This document shows, piece after piece, positions 19,851-30,510 of a stretch of 64,000 bases of DNA (positions are counted from its first letter, which is position 1; each line of letters starts with the position of its first letter). A program made the translations under genes and the position numbers. The stretch is from Sphaerolaimus hirsutus (lineage: Eukaryota; Nematoda; Chromadorea; Monhysterida; Sphaerolaimidae), in the NCBI GenBank assembly GCA_964036195.1, contig OZ038456.1:20226104-20290103 (forward strand). Reading direction: 5' to 3'. The notes under the pieces are model-generated. The model had not been told where the DNA came from. It saw only the letters and a list, made by a program, of their open reading frames with translations, and made no database searches.

Positions 19851-20333
19851 GGCAATGCATATGATGCGTATGCATTCTTGACCACAGGCGTGTGCGATTT
19901 GAACCACCTGCATACCACCTCGAGATTGAGCCCCTGGTGCCAGTCCCAGACCCTGTAAAAGACCCTCTTAAGTGTAAAAGATACTGGAAAATGTTATGTG
20001 TCATGTAAAAAAAGTAAAATGTCATGTGTATGCAAATCTTATGTCAAAAAGGTACGATTTGGATACAGAAACATAAAATTTGGATACAGTACAAAAATGT
20101 GGACACACATAACACTTAACAGAACTTTTTACATGACACATGCCACTTTACAGGCTATTTTACACTTTACAGGGTCTATTACAGGGTCTGGGACTGCCCC
20201 CTGGCAGTCGTAGTTGCCATCTGCAGTGCCACTAGATTCCCAGCAGTCAGTGAGCCACTTTTCACTCAGGGGGATCGCCTTGCCGCCATTGGCTATGCCC
20301 AGTTGGCCATTGAGCACGTGCAGCTGTGATTTT
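19851..20333 (-). CDS. Gene B exon 6, split by a MITE
   Basis: The 5' part (20333 down to about 20205) encodes LHVLNGQLGIANGGKAIPLS through NYDCQ. The 3' part (about 19937 to 19851) encodes GLNLEVVCRWFKSHTPVV to the donor cct|gtgagt. Excising 19938-20204 (the MITE plus one TSD copy) leaves 216 nt in frame with exons 5 and 7. Confidence 0.8.
19938..20197. mobile_element. MITE inserted in coding exon 6 of gene B
   Basis: Ends TGCCAGTCCCAGACCCTGTA and ACAGGGTCTGGGACTGCC, with cccctgg (about 7 bp) duplicated at 19931-19937 and 20198-20204. The empty site can be read in gene A as gagcccctggcagtc. The interior is a palindrome of AGGGTCT, TGTCATGT and ATTTGGATAC words. Confidence 0.85.
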
Positions 20334-20403
20334 GATTTTTTGGGGTATTGTTACTGAAAGTTTTGGGTAAAATTAAATTGATCAAAGTTTTTGTTCAACT
20401 CAC

Positions 20404-20433
20404 AGACGACCACATGACGCAGCTGTTGCATGA
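20404..20433 (-). CDS. Gene B exon 5, catalytic Cys micro-exon
   Basis: 30 nt encoding SCNSCVMWSS between attcacag and gtgagt. The catalytic Cys is the second Cys. The usual Gly before Ser-Cys is Asn and Trp26 is Val. Confidence 0.87.
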
Positions 20434-20776
20434 CTGTGAATTTTGAACAAATATTAATGTTTGTTTAAAGCAAACGAGTGTTCATTGATTATGGGAGATA
20501 GTGTGATCGATCTGATTATCACATTTGGTCACGTTTATTATTGTAAAAGCTTTTTCTCTACTACTATTATTCACAAAAATTTGTGGCAAAAAAGTTAACC
20601 CCCCAAAAAAACCTTCAAATTACATCCCTCTCAAAATTTCCTGGCAGAATAAAAATCCCTTTCTAGTTAGGTATTTTGAGGAAAAACAGTAAATATTTTG
20701 TCACTTGAATTAAGTTATGGAAAATGCAAAAAAATTGTCATATAAATTTTTTTATAAAATAAGTCAAATTTACAAC

Positions 20777-20944
20777 CTGTTGGCTGCCTACATCTCCAGA
20801 TGGGTAAAATTTGCTCTGAGGCACTTCCCTTTTTGACAGTTTCCTCTCTGTTTCATTTCCACTGAGAATTGAACTTCCCCCCTCTGTTTCTGGTTCTGTT
20901 CCCTGTTCTGGCCCACCAAGGAAATCTTTTAGTTCATCGTCATC
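20777..20944 (-). CDS. Gene B exon 4
   Basis: 168 nt, phase 0-0. DDDELKDFLGGPEQ, an acidic TEPETEGG linker, then KREVPQSKFYPSGDVGSQQ. Same borders as in genes A and C. Confidence 0.85.
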
Positions 20945-21082
20945 CTGTATTTTTTATTTTATGTTTTTTATGGAAGTTCGATAAAGGTGTGATCAATTCC
21001 ATCATAAGATTTGCATGCACACAGATTTGATGTGACAAGAATGTGAAAGTTGAAATAATGTATGAAAAAAATGTTAGCATTG

Positions 21083-21305
21083 GCGCTGCACACACTAGTT
21101 TACTAACAGTAAAAGTAAAGTAAACTCATTTTGGGTGCTAGTAAATCGCTTTGAACGCATTTGAGTTTACCAAAATAAGGTATCTGTAAACTACAGTTGA
21201 CGAGGATCAAAAAAACGTATTCTGGTAAACTCAAATACGTTCAAAGCTGACTTATGGGCACCCAAATTGAGTTTACTTGTGTTAGTAAACTAGTGTGTGC
21301 AGCCA
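21083..21305. mobile_element. TIR element with CTGCACACACTAGTTTACT ends
   Basis: GGCGCTGCACACACTAGTTT and AAACTAGTGTGTGCAGCCA face each other. GAGTTTAC and AACTCAAAT words pair inside. Similar CACACTAGTT ends occur near 44315/46518 and at 63848. Confidence 0.75.
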
Positions 21306-21371
21306 CATTATAAACATACGAGCTATCTTAATTTGATACACTAATTGTCACATTGATTGTCACTTTTCACA

Positions 21372-21797
21372 TACCGAAATACCCCCAGGGGGTTTATTAT
21401 TTCGCCAGCAAAATTTGAGGGGGGGATAATTCGAGGGGGGGGGGGTTTCGAGGGGGGGGGTCTATTATTTCGCCAGAAATTTTCAGAAATTCCGCATACT
21501 CAGACGTAGAAAAATCAAGCGTTTACATAGACGTATATGTGTTTTTAGGCATTTATAACTGTATATACACATAAACCCTTCCCTAACGTCACTCAATCAT
21601 CAGTCTTAACGTGTGTTCTGACTTTACAGATCACAATCTGCGGTATTTGTCATGTACGTTCTCTTTACCCTCAATTTTAGGGGGGGGGGGTATTTCGAGG
21701 GGGGGGGTTTATTATTTCCTCAGCCGAAATTTAGGGGGGGTATTTCGAGGGGGGGTTAATTCAAGGGGGGGGGGGGATAATTCGAGGTAATACGGTA
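21372..21797. mobile_element. CGAAATACC-family MITE
   Basis: The right end is AATTCGAGGTAATACGGTA. The left end is slightly deleted (TACCGAAATACCCCCAGG). Poly-G blocks TTCGAGGGGGGG are iterated. It lies in intron 3 of gene B. Confidence 0.75.
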
Positions 21798-22027
21798 CTA
21801 TCACTGTTTTGCACATGCATTTTGCACCAAAAAATTAATAAAGACACAGTTCTCTCATTTTATTGTCATCAACCACAAAAGTGTATGTGCACAAATTGTA
21901 ATTTAGCAACACCATGAAAAAATTACGACTAGTTGTTGTGTGTATAACATTAACGGGATGTTTTATCCCAAATAAGACTTATTGTTGCAATTTTCATAAA
22001 TTTTTCGGACCTAAGCATTGTCATCAC

Positions 22028-22993
22028 TAGTGATGTAAAGGCACCGGGGCACCGGTGCCCCGGTGCTGGGCACCGAAGGGCACCAGCACCGGTGCTGGGC
22101 ACCGAAGGGCACCAGCACCGGTGCTGGTGCGGTGCCATTGCAATCTCCAGGGGTGCCATGCCAGTGCCGGTGCCATTTTTTTCAGAATAGCACCGGTGCC
22201 GGTGCGGTGCGGTGCCATTTTTTTGCCGGTGCCAAAGGTGCTAGCACCAGGGCCAAAGTAAAAGGCACCGGGAAAGGCACCGGCCAAGGCTTTATGTGCT
22301 GTGCAATTTTGTCCACAGTATGTGCTTATTCATATTTCAAAAAACAGCGATATATTTACCCAACCGTTTTTGCCTATTTTGTAAACCTCCCATCAAATAA
22401 ATATACCTACTGTGAAATCCATTATACCCGATACGTGATCTGATGAGCGAATCTAAAATTTTGTTGAATTTTAAATCATTTTTATATTTTATATTTATCT
22501 TACTTGTTTGTTCAAAATTTGTTGTCAGTTTATGACAGAGATAGTTCCATTCTCTGTACAGCAACGACTCCGATCAGTGGACAATAGTGGCTATGGACAT
22601 TGCAGTGAATTCAATATTTTATCTTTCATTTGTAATCATTGTAATTGCTTCATAAAAGTGATTGCCACATCATTCTGATCATTTTAAGTGCTCAACCATC
22701 GAAATCGGTTGAAAATTCATGGAAATATGCACTTCCAAAGGTGAGACCACTGAGAAACTGCCGGATATTTACTTCAGAAATTCCAGCCCGGTGCGGTGCC
22801 TTTCGGTGCTAGCACCGGCAACCCGCCGGTGCCCTTCGGTGCCGGTGCCATTTTTTCCAAAAGGCACCGGTGCCGGTGCGGTGCGGTGCCATTTTCTGGC
22901 CGGTGCCCCAGGGTGCCAGGTGCCCTTTTCATGCGTTGGCAAAGGTGCCGGTGCGGTGCGGTGCTATTTTTCCCGGTGCCTTTAACATCACTA
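22028..22993. mobile_element. TAGTGATGT hAT-like element with GGCACCGGTGCC words, perfect TSD
   Basis: Ends TAGTGATGTAAAGGCACCGG and CGGTGCCTTTAACATCACTA, flanked by gtcatcac at 22020-22027 and 22994-23001. GGCACCGGTGCC-type words are iterated for about 230 bp at the left and 210 bp at the right around an AT-rich centre without coding signal. Confidence 0.92.
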
Positions 22994-23080
22994 GTCATCA
23001 CATCAAAATCACGTGATAACCATATAGAACAAACAATTACATCCTAAGTTTTTTGACAAAAAGAAAATTGTATGACAAAC

Positions 23081-23226
23081 CATGGTTGCAAACTTGTTGA
23101 GCTCAAGACAAAATTTGCCACCATTCTGCTTGTTTTCCTTGGTTATTTCCTTTGCGCGTTTGCGGAACAAATTTCGCCTGTGTACTTCTTCCGCTTTTTC
23201 ACCGGCGAAATTCCTGCCGTGTTTTT
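23081..23226 (-). CDS. Gene B exon 3, I29 propeptide
   Basis: 146 nt, phase 1 to 0. The ERFNIN-like stretch EEVHRRNLFRKRAKEITKEN is followed by KFCLELNKFATM at the donor atg|gtttgt. Same length as in genes A and C. Confidence 0.88.
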
Positions 23227-23477
23227 CTGTGCGTTTGTCAAGTTGGCAGTTACCTAGTTTTGGTTGGCAAATGCACTGCAACATTTTTCTAGATAATTTG
23301 GAGGCATTCACTGCTTCATAATTGATGTTTGTTCGTTGCTTGCCGGGGGCCTGTCCCAAACCCGCACAATGTGAAATGTCAAAAAAATTGATAAATGTGA
23401 AGATTCCCCTAATTTCTGAGATAAATGTCTGACCCAGTGTGTGAATCACACTGCAAAGCCTGTATACATTAAGCCGA

Positions 23478-23911
23478 AGTTACAGCACAACGATAAATAG
23501 AAGGTGAAGCGACAAATACATGTCGCCGCAAACTCGATTACTCAAGAACCCTTGAAGATATCCATCCCTAAATTGACACGTCGCAAGCATTAACTTATAT
23601 CTACATTGTGACCAAAAATTATCCAAAAAGCTCCAGTGGTTCTTGAGATATCAAAAACAACACGAAAATTTCGCTATTTGTCGGCAACATTTCTCGTTGA
23701 GATTGCCGACAAATAGCGAAATTTTCGTTTTACATCGATATCTCAAGAACCACTGGTGCGTTTTGGATCATTTTTGGACCCTATGTAGATATCGGTTAGT
23801 GCTTTCAACATGTCAATTTATGGATGGAAATTTTTAGGCGTTCTTGTGTAATAGAATTTGCGGCGACATGTATTTGTCGCTTCACCTTCTATTTATCATT
23901 GTGCTGTAACT
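23478..23911. mobile_element. Fold-back element, 434 bp
   Basis: AGTTACAGCACAACGATAAA pairs with TTTATCATTGTGCTGTAACT. The arms continue (GAAGGTGAAGCGACAAATAC and GCGAAATTTTCG) to a centre near 23695. No coding sequence. It lies in intron 2 of gene B. Confidence 0.85.
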
Positions 23912-24069
23912 CCAGTCCAGATTTGTTATAAGTACCAAACTTTTTCAGAAGTATGCATACAGGTATTCCTGGATATTATACATAAACATATTTAATCAAA
24001 ATTTGGAGTTTACATTTTCCAAAAACAACTCTGCTGCTAAATGTCTCATTTCACGTAACTATCCATGAC

Positions 24070-24824
24070 CAGAGTTGTTAAAAGTACTGAACTTTTTGAA
24101 AGTAAATTTAAATGTAAAGTACTGTATTTCCTCGAAATACTCCCAGGTGGTTTATCTTTTTCAGAGTGAAAATTTTGTGGGGGCATTTTTAGTTGTTGTC
24201 TCTCTTTTGTTTCATTTCTGCCTTGTAAAAGCCTATTAAAAAGCCCATTTGAAATACTTTTTCTGTACTCGCATACTTTCAAAAAGTACGCGAGTAAGTG
24301 AGTACTGGGTTTTTTTCAGGACTAAATGTAAATGTATTCACGCAGTACTTGAGTATCTGTATTTATTGAGTAAACATAAATACATTTTAACAACTACCAT
24401 ATTACCTCGAAATACCCCCATGGGGGTTTATTATTTAGCCAGCAAAATTTGAGGGGGGGGTTCATTCGAGGGGGGTTATTCGAGGCTGGTTTTATGATTT
24501 CGTCAGAAATTTTCATAAGAATCGTAGTATATTTTAGGCATTTACATACCCAAAACAGGTAATAAATGTGTCCAAACAGAATATATTTGGAATAAAAACG
24601 TAGATAGCTACACAAAATGAGGTTGCAATGCAAATTAACAGTAATATACATCATGTACATTGCATACATGACGTATTTATTATGTACATGACGTACATCA
24701 TTCCGAAGGGGGGGGGGGTATTTCGAGGGGGAGGGGTTATTATTTCCCCAGCCCATTTTGAGGGGGTGGTTAATCCGAGGGGGGGTTAATTCAAGGGGGG
24801 GATAATTCGAGGTAATACGGTATG
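24070..24824. mobile_element. CAGAGTTG-family element, interrupted by a MITE in its right end
   Basis: The left end is CAGAGTTGTTAAAAGTACTG. The right end CAACTATG is split by the TA-targeted MITE 24395-24822. Flanks tccatgac and caaatgac are a weak 8-bp match. Its border lies about 12 bp from the end of exon 2 of gene B, just past the splice donor. Confidence 0.65.
24395..24822. mobile_element. CGAAATACC-family MITE
   Basis: TACCATATTACCTCGAAATA and AATTCGAGGTAATACGGTA. It inserted at the TA of the CAGAGTTG element's terminal repeat. Confidence 0.8.
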
Positions 24825-24836
24825 CAAATGACATAC

Positions 24837-24966
24837 GGTTTGATCTGGCCCAATCTGCCTTTGCCTGCCTTTTTTCCACTTCGAAAAGTCTGTCTGCATC
24901 TTCCTGGGTGTACTCTGCGCATTCGTATTTTTTTGCTTCCAGTAGGGCAAATATGCCCAGCAGAAC
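24837..24966 (-). CDS. Gene B exon 2
   Basis: 130 nt. VLLGIFALLEAKKYEC, TQEDADRLFEVEK, then ADWARSN. The donor is aacc|gtatgt. The hydrophobic start completes the signal peptide begun in exon 1. Confidence 0.86.
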
Positions 24967-25211
24967 CTGTGTTTTGGATGTTCAAATTTTGGCTTTATGT
25001 TTTGGGCCAGATTTCTGTGTTCCACTTCACACGAACTCGTTTACTCCACAAAAAATTGTGGCCAATATTGAGTTTTTTTATACTTAATCTCGGAACCAGA
25101 ATGAGATGTGTGCCGAAAAATGCATGCATCTTGGCCACTCTTGGGTCCATTTTCATAAATTCGCGCTAATTAAAAACTTGAATAGCGAGAGTCATAAAAC
25201 AAAAAACATAC

Positions 25212-25241
25212 CAGCGCTATCAGAATTACATTGTTCATCAT
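25212..25241 (-). CDS. Gene B exon 1
   Basis: 30 nt, MMNNVILIAL, donor ctg|gtatgt. Two adjacent ATGs; the inner one matches the start of genes A and C. Confidence 0.82.
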
Positions 25242-25307
25242 TTCGGGATTTTTTTAGATGTTGTCTGATTTTAACAGGCAGAATCAAACTTTCAGCTTTA
25301 TGTTTAG

Positions 25308-25315
25308 CTTTTTAA
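25308..25315 (-). promoter_or_regulatory. Gene B TATA-like element
   Basis: TTTAAAAAG on the minus strand about 70 nt before the ATG, the same spacing as in genes A and C. Further upstream, GATTGGTCAG and GTTACAGCG are shared with gene C. Confidence 0.5.
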
Positions 25316-25467
25316 ACCAAGCCAATAAAAATTTCCGCTGTAACAAAATCTAACCGACCACGTAAATTTCGACGGAAAATCTGACCAATCGGTTATGTTT
25401 TTACCTCTAAATATATTCGATGGGTAGCGTCAGGGCAGGAGTACGTGGTAGAAAAACTGTCATGCAG

Positions 25468-25634
25468 CAGGGTTGGGAATTTCGAAATTTTCGGTTCCGG
25501 TTCTCGGTTCCGACAGATTTCGCTTCGGATATCGGTTCTCGGTTCCTCAAAATTTTTGGGTTCTGGCCCGAAAATATGCTTAGAACCGAGGATAGGTTCG
25601 GTTCGGTTCGGGTTGTTTAGGGTTCCTAACCCTA
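25468..25634. mobile_element. Small hAT-like MITE with iterated GGTTC words
   Basis: Left CAGGGTTGGGAATTTCG, right GGGTTCCTAACCCTA. GGTTCCGGTTCTCGGTTCC and GGTTCGGTTCGG are iterated inside. No clean TSD was found. Confidence 0.6.
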
Positions 25635-25725
25635 ATGGCATTCATTCAAAAATGGCGCCCTCAGTACTGAAGTATTTCTCGATCTAATTTTCCAGACAGC
25701 TCATTGTTGTTAATTATATATTTAC

Positions 25726-26170
25726 CATAGTTGTCAAAACGTATTTACGTTTACTCGATAAATACGGATAAAATACCCGAGTACTGCGTTAATACGTTTA
25801 CGTTTCCTCCAGAAAAAATACCGGTACTCACTTACTCGCGTACTTTTTGAAAGTACGCGAGTACTGAAAACGTATTTCAAACAGGCTTTTTATCGGCTTT
25901 TTCAAGGCATAAAGGAAAAAGGGAGAGAAAAGCTAAAATAGAGACAAAATATCCAAAATGGCACAAAAATAGGCAAAAATGCATTAAATAGTGAATTTGA
26001 TGGTGAAAAAACTTGAAAAAAATTTTTGAGGGGAAAAATTCACAAAAATACTATTTTCCGGGGACAAAAGTAATTTACTCACGTTTACTCATGAGTAAAA
26101 GTGAAAAAAAATACTTTACGTTTACGTTTACGTTTAGTTTTGAAAAATTACAGTACTTTTAACAACTGTG
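25726..26170. mobile_element. CAGAGTTG-family hAT-like element
   Basis: Ends CATAGTTGTCAAAACGTATT and GTACTTTTAACAACTGTG, flanked by atatttac and atagttac (8 bp, one mismatch). ACGTTTAC and GAGTAAAAGT words lie inside. Confidence 0.78.
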
Positions 26171-26290
26171 ATAGTTACCCACCGTATTTCCTCGATATAC
26201 GTCGTTTATGTTTTTCAAATTTGGAGCGCAAATTTGAAGAGAGGTGGTTATTCGATTCGACGGAAGGGGTATTTCGAGGAGGCGTTATTT

Positions 26291-26815
26291 TTTATAAGCT
26301 CGTTTTAATAAGCTTAATAAGCTTTTTTAAGCACATCTTACTAAAAACCCAAACCAATTTGATCCAATCTCAATTGTATCAAATTTTCCAGCTATGCTAA
26401 ATTATTGTTTGGTGTCCGGCGCCCGGAATCCAATGTCAGTTTATTTTTGAACTTTACAAAAAAGTTATTAAGTGCTGACATCACGGAACCGAAATTGAAT
26501 GGTGGTTACCGGTTGAAAAACCTGGGGCGAATTCCGCATGTTGACAAATAAAAAGTGACAAGAGTCAAGTCGAAGTCACAAGTGAGAATAAAGCGAGAAT
26601 AAAAAATGTGAATTGTTGCATCGCTATAAATGGCTGCTGGAATGGTGCCAAAACTATTTGAATCTTGAACTGCTGTATACAAAATATTGTTCCCGCCGGT
26701 AGTGATGTGACTAGTGCCAGGACTTTGGTGCCAAGACCCAAAAGCGCCAAGCACCAATGGCGCCAGAGCAAAATGCCACCAAGCGCCAGAAGCGACATAA
26801 GATTTGGATACCAAA
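26291..26815. other. Intergenic, unclassified plus GCGCC fragment
   Basis: About 26690-26815 has GTAGTGATG, GGCGCCAGAG and AAGCGCCAAG words of the GCGCC family. The rest is AT-rich with no recognisable gene. Confidence 0.4.
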
Positions 26816-26819
26816 ACAT

Positions 26820-27351
26820 AAGATTTGTAACATAACATAACATAAGAACATAACATCAATGATATTCAGATACACAATTTACACGTCGCATGACATTTGT
26901 CATGACAATTATGTATACTTTGGTTGACATTTCAGATGTCAATTGACTCTTTACTTTACATTTGTCGTGACAATTCACACTTCGCATGACATTTTACAAA
27001 TGCGCCCAGCACACTCCAGTAATCCTTCTACAGAAAATGCAAACCATTATTGTCAAAAATTGTAATTTTACACTTGGAACTAGGTAACAATACCTACTGC
27101 ATGCAACTTTTGCAAAGTAATGAAAAATTTATCACATGTTTTTCATGTTTAGGTCTAATCATCACATTTTTCTGGACTTGCATCCAAGATTCTGATTTTT
27201 TGTAAAATTTCTGTAAAATGGTTCCATTTTATTGTTTCATCTACATTTTGGAATAAAATAAAATAAAACAAGAAAAAAATTAAAATTAAATACATTTTTA
27301 TAAAATTTTTATACAATTTGTATACAAATGATTTTTATAAAACCAACCCTG
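26820..27351. repeat. CAGGGTTGG-family element, right part
   Basis: TGTCATGACAATT words are followed by the shared block and ATTTTATTTTA repeats. It ends TTTTATAAAACCAACCCTG. The left end is missing, so it is a truncated copy. Confidence 0.6.
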
Positions 27352-28024
27352 GTCAACAGATACTATGCATTCTAGATCTGGATTCATTAAACGTTTTCAT
27401 TTGGTATTTTTATTTATTATTTTTTCACATTGTCTTGTCACATGACTTTGCAGCACTATAATGCTTACTGGTCAACTTTGGGAATTGGCCCTTCCCCTGT
27501 TGATAATCAACATGTTTGAACGTTGTAATAAACTGTTTATTAGGGGCTGTTGTATTATGTTGCAGACTGAATGTAGTCATCCAGGATATGTAACAATGAA
27601 TAAACCGCAACACGTGTTGAACTTGATGTGGTGGGATAAAACAAAGCTCAGAGCTGAACTTGACGCGGACAAAAACAGCGTCAACATAAATTCATGTTCG
27701 GCGCCCTATAATGTAGTCGGCATAGGCGGTGCAAGGTCCCAATTTGTGCTTGTCACATTCTTAATCACATTGGCCAAAATTTGACTTTGTGGCACTTTTT
27801 ACCAGGTAAAAGTCGGTATTTCTGCTTGTGACACTAAAAATTCCGCTTGTGACAATCACAAGCGCACAAGCACTTACGCCGCCTATGGTAGTCGGTCTCT
27901 GCTGTATATAGTAAGGGCTCGGCTGAACTTGATGCATAAGCAGTTTGCTTTCAAAGGATACATGTAACAACTTATTTGAATCTTAATAGGTGAATGATAC
28001 ATAAATTAAATTATACATTACTTT
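27352..28024. other. Intergenic stretch without identified gene
   Basis: Roughly balanced composition. Short paired words (GCTGAACTTGA twice, and GCTTGTGACA in both orientations near 27745-27850) hint at a small palindromic element near 27640-27930. No supported coding exon. Confidence 0.35.
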
Positions 28025-28170
28025 AACATTATTACCATTTCTTCTAATAGAACGGCATACCTCCAATAGAATGGCACCTCCAATAGAACGGAAGGTTTTG
28101 GCATCTTTTTGCACTCACGAAAACAATAGAACGGCAGCTTCCAATAGAACAGCGGGCAGAAGTTATGTTG
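28025..28170. repeat. CCAATAGAAGGGCG-type MITE fragment
   Basis: CTCCAATAGAACGG is repeated several times. The right end is lost next to the 28175 insertion. Confidence 0.55.
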
Positions 28171-28174
28171 GGAG

Positions 28175-29080
28175 TAGTGATGGAATGGCGCCATGGCGCT
28201 GGCGCCATTTGAGGGCGCCAAAGGGCGCCGCGCCATGGCGCCATTGGCGCTTGGCGCCCTTTTTCTGTGGCGCCCTTGGCGCCTGGCGCCCACATTCTGA
28301 AAGGCGCCATGGCGCCCTTGGCGCTTGGCGCCCTTTTTCCGTGGCGCCCTTGGCGCCTGGCGCCCTGCTTTAGAAGGGCGCCAAAAAGGCGCCAGCAGGG
28401 TTTCACGGTGAGTGCTGTGTAAATGAAAAAAAAATGAAAAACTCATCCGTGGATGATCTAAATTCGCCAGAAAAATAGACGGAGTGGTGTGAGTGGGTGG
28501 AAATCTTTCGTCCAACGGTTCATCAGATCTGTTTGACGGATCAGAAGACAAGAATGATGGACCGTCTAACTTGCAAAATCATAAATAAACGGATTTAAAT
28601 CGTTGCAATTAGGAAACATTGTTTGGAAAGGTCTATTTGTTATGAATGGATTGTTGTCAAATGACAATTTCCATTGCGTTTGAATTCGTCATGTGGATTT
28701 TATTCAAAAAATTTTTGTTGCTAGCCTTGTTTTTGTTCATTACATCCTGGAGAACGCGAATTAAGAAGTGAATGCGCGTACAATGGTGCTGTAGAAACAT
28801 TTTTAGCACACGCATGGTGTTGTACGCACTTTTTTATCCTGGCGCCCTTGGCGCCTGGCGCCCTATTTTCCAAATGGCGCCATGGCGCCCTTGGCGCTTG
28901 GCGCCCACTTTCCGTGGCGCCCCTGGCGCCTGGCGCCCACTTTCCGAATGGCGCCATGGCGCCCTTGGCGCCTGGCGCCCTTTTTCTGTGGCGCCCTTGG
29001 CGCTTGGCGCCCACTTTCCGAATGGCGCCATGGCGCCCTTGGCGCTTGGCGCCATTTTTTCTGGCGCTTTTCCATCACTA
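28175..29080. mobile_element. GCGCC-family hAT-like element, perfect 8-bp TSD
   Basis: Ends TAGTGATGGAATGGCGCC and GGCGCTTTTCCATCACTA, flanked by gttgggag at 28167-28174 and 29081-29088. GGCGCCNNGGGCGCC words fill about 200 bp at each end, with a unique centre of about 400 bp. The copy at 62079-62776 matches it in reverse. Frames over the repeats give only low-complexity peptides. Confidence 0.93.
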
Positions 29081-29128
29081 GTTGGGAGGGTGCCAAAACG
29101 CAAAAACAACTCAAAACTGGATGGTGAG

Positions 29129-29964
29129 CATGGTTGGTTTTAGTAAAATTCTTTTTACTAAAATTGTATTTTATTTTTATTAAAATTGTATTTTATTTTT
29201 ATTTTATTCATGTTTCAGTTTATTTTATTTTATTTTATTCTGAAATGTCATTAATAAAATAAAATGAAACCATTTTACAAAAATTTTACAAATATTTTAC
29301 AAAAATTTTACAAAAAATCAGAAATCTTGGATGCAAGGACATAAAACAATGTGCATGCTAGAAGCATGCAGATGAATACAAAAAAAAATTTATGTAAACT
29401 TTTGACATGAGTTATGAGGTAGGCATTTTGACCCTCAGGAGGTCCTGGATATATGCATCTAATTGTTCCTCCCAAAGGGAAGATACCTAAAATTTGGTTG
29501 TTTTTTTGGGTGGGGGAAGGGCTTGCGGGGTTCAATATATAGGCTTTTTCAAGGTATGGAACAAAGAAAATGGGAAACAAATCACATAAATTAGTGATCT
29601 TTAAGGTGAAAATATTTAAAAAAAAGTGAAAATTTGCAATTTTGAGCAACATATGTTTCAATCACAACAATGAAAGATACAACAAGGCACTAGTTGTGCA
29701 AAGTGGCAGCTAGGAACTTAAGCAACATGATAGAAAACTGTATAGAATTAAACAGACACTTGAGTTTTTGTAAAATTTTACTAAAATTGTACAAAAATTC
29801 AAATTATTGTACAATTTTACTAAAATTTTACAAAAATTTGAATTTTAGTAAAATTGTATTTTTATTTTATTAATTTTCCATTTTATTTTATTTTATTTTA
29901 TTCTCTAATTTTCCATTTTATTTTTATTTTATTTTTATTTTTTTCTGAGATTTTGCCAACCCTG
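29129..29964. mobile_element. CAGGGTTGG hAT-like element, perfect 8-bp TSD
   Basis: Ends CATGGTTGGTTTTAGTAAAA and TTTTGCCAACCCTG, flanked by atggtgag at 29121-29128 and 29965-29972. Inverted near-copy of 8950-9771. Confidence 0.92.
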
Positions 29965-30373
29965 ATGGTGAGAACGGTGAAACATTCAAATAGGTATTTA
30001 ATTTCAAATTGATGCTCTGATATTGAAATATTGCTCAAGCTCCATTTAAAATAAGGCTACTATATGTTGAAATGAGAAATCTCAAAATATTCAAGCATGT
30101 TTTAATCAATTTTTTTCACAAAATACCTAGGTATGCTTTATCAACTAAATAAAAAGCCAATTTTGATCAAATTGGAGACAACAAATTGATCATATGCTGC
30201 CTAAAAAGGGGAATAATTCAAGCAAACACGGTAGTTCTTAGCTATACATGTTTTACTTATCGCATAGAGTTGATAAAAAGTTGTCGAGAGTTTTACATTT
30301 TACATTGGTTGCCATTGATTACCAGCTGTAATCTACGACCCATGCAAAAGTGTATTTCAAAACATGGCACGCA

Positions 30374-30510
30374 GGTGGTGAGCAAGCCGATCCAGTCGTT
30401 GAGCGGCGTGATGTCCAGCGGGCTTGGCGCGGCCGCCGCCATCGGGCTGCTCGGCTATTGCGGCCACCGCTTCTACCAGATCATTTATGTCATGCCCTTT
30501 CTCGTCTGAT
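30374..30510 (+). other. GC-rich, exon-like island (unknown)
   Basis: A sharply bounded GC-rich block in AT-rich DNA. One frame starts VVSKPIQSLSGVMSSGLG, is hydrophobic (AAAAIGLLGY), uses mostly G/C third positions and ends TGA at about 30507-30509 next to a gtgagt donor-like site. An AG precedes it. I do not recognise the product. It may be a terminal exon, a captured exon, or DNA of foreign origin. Confidence 0.35.

Larger units (their letters stand above)
17216..25241 (-). pseudogene. Gene B: papain-family (C1A) cysteine peptidase, MITE in exon 6
   Basis: Nine exons: 25212-25241, 24837-24966, 23081-23226, 20777-20944, 20404-20433, 19851-20333, 18423-18582, 18132-18237 and 17216-17408. 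The product has signal peptide, I29 propeptide and papain domain. Triad: Cys in SCNSCVMWSS, His in GGHGVALVGYG, Asn in KN-SWGYSWG. The Gln of the oxyanion hole is kept (SQQ-SCNSC), while Val replaces Trp26. Exon 6 holds a MITE of about 260 bp (19938-20197) with in-frame stops. Without the MITE and one 7-bp TSD copy the exon is 216 nt and in frame, so the disruption is that single insertion. It is therefore probably a young pseudogene, unless the MITE is spliced out as a new intron. Confidence 0.8.
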
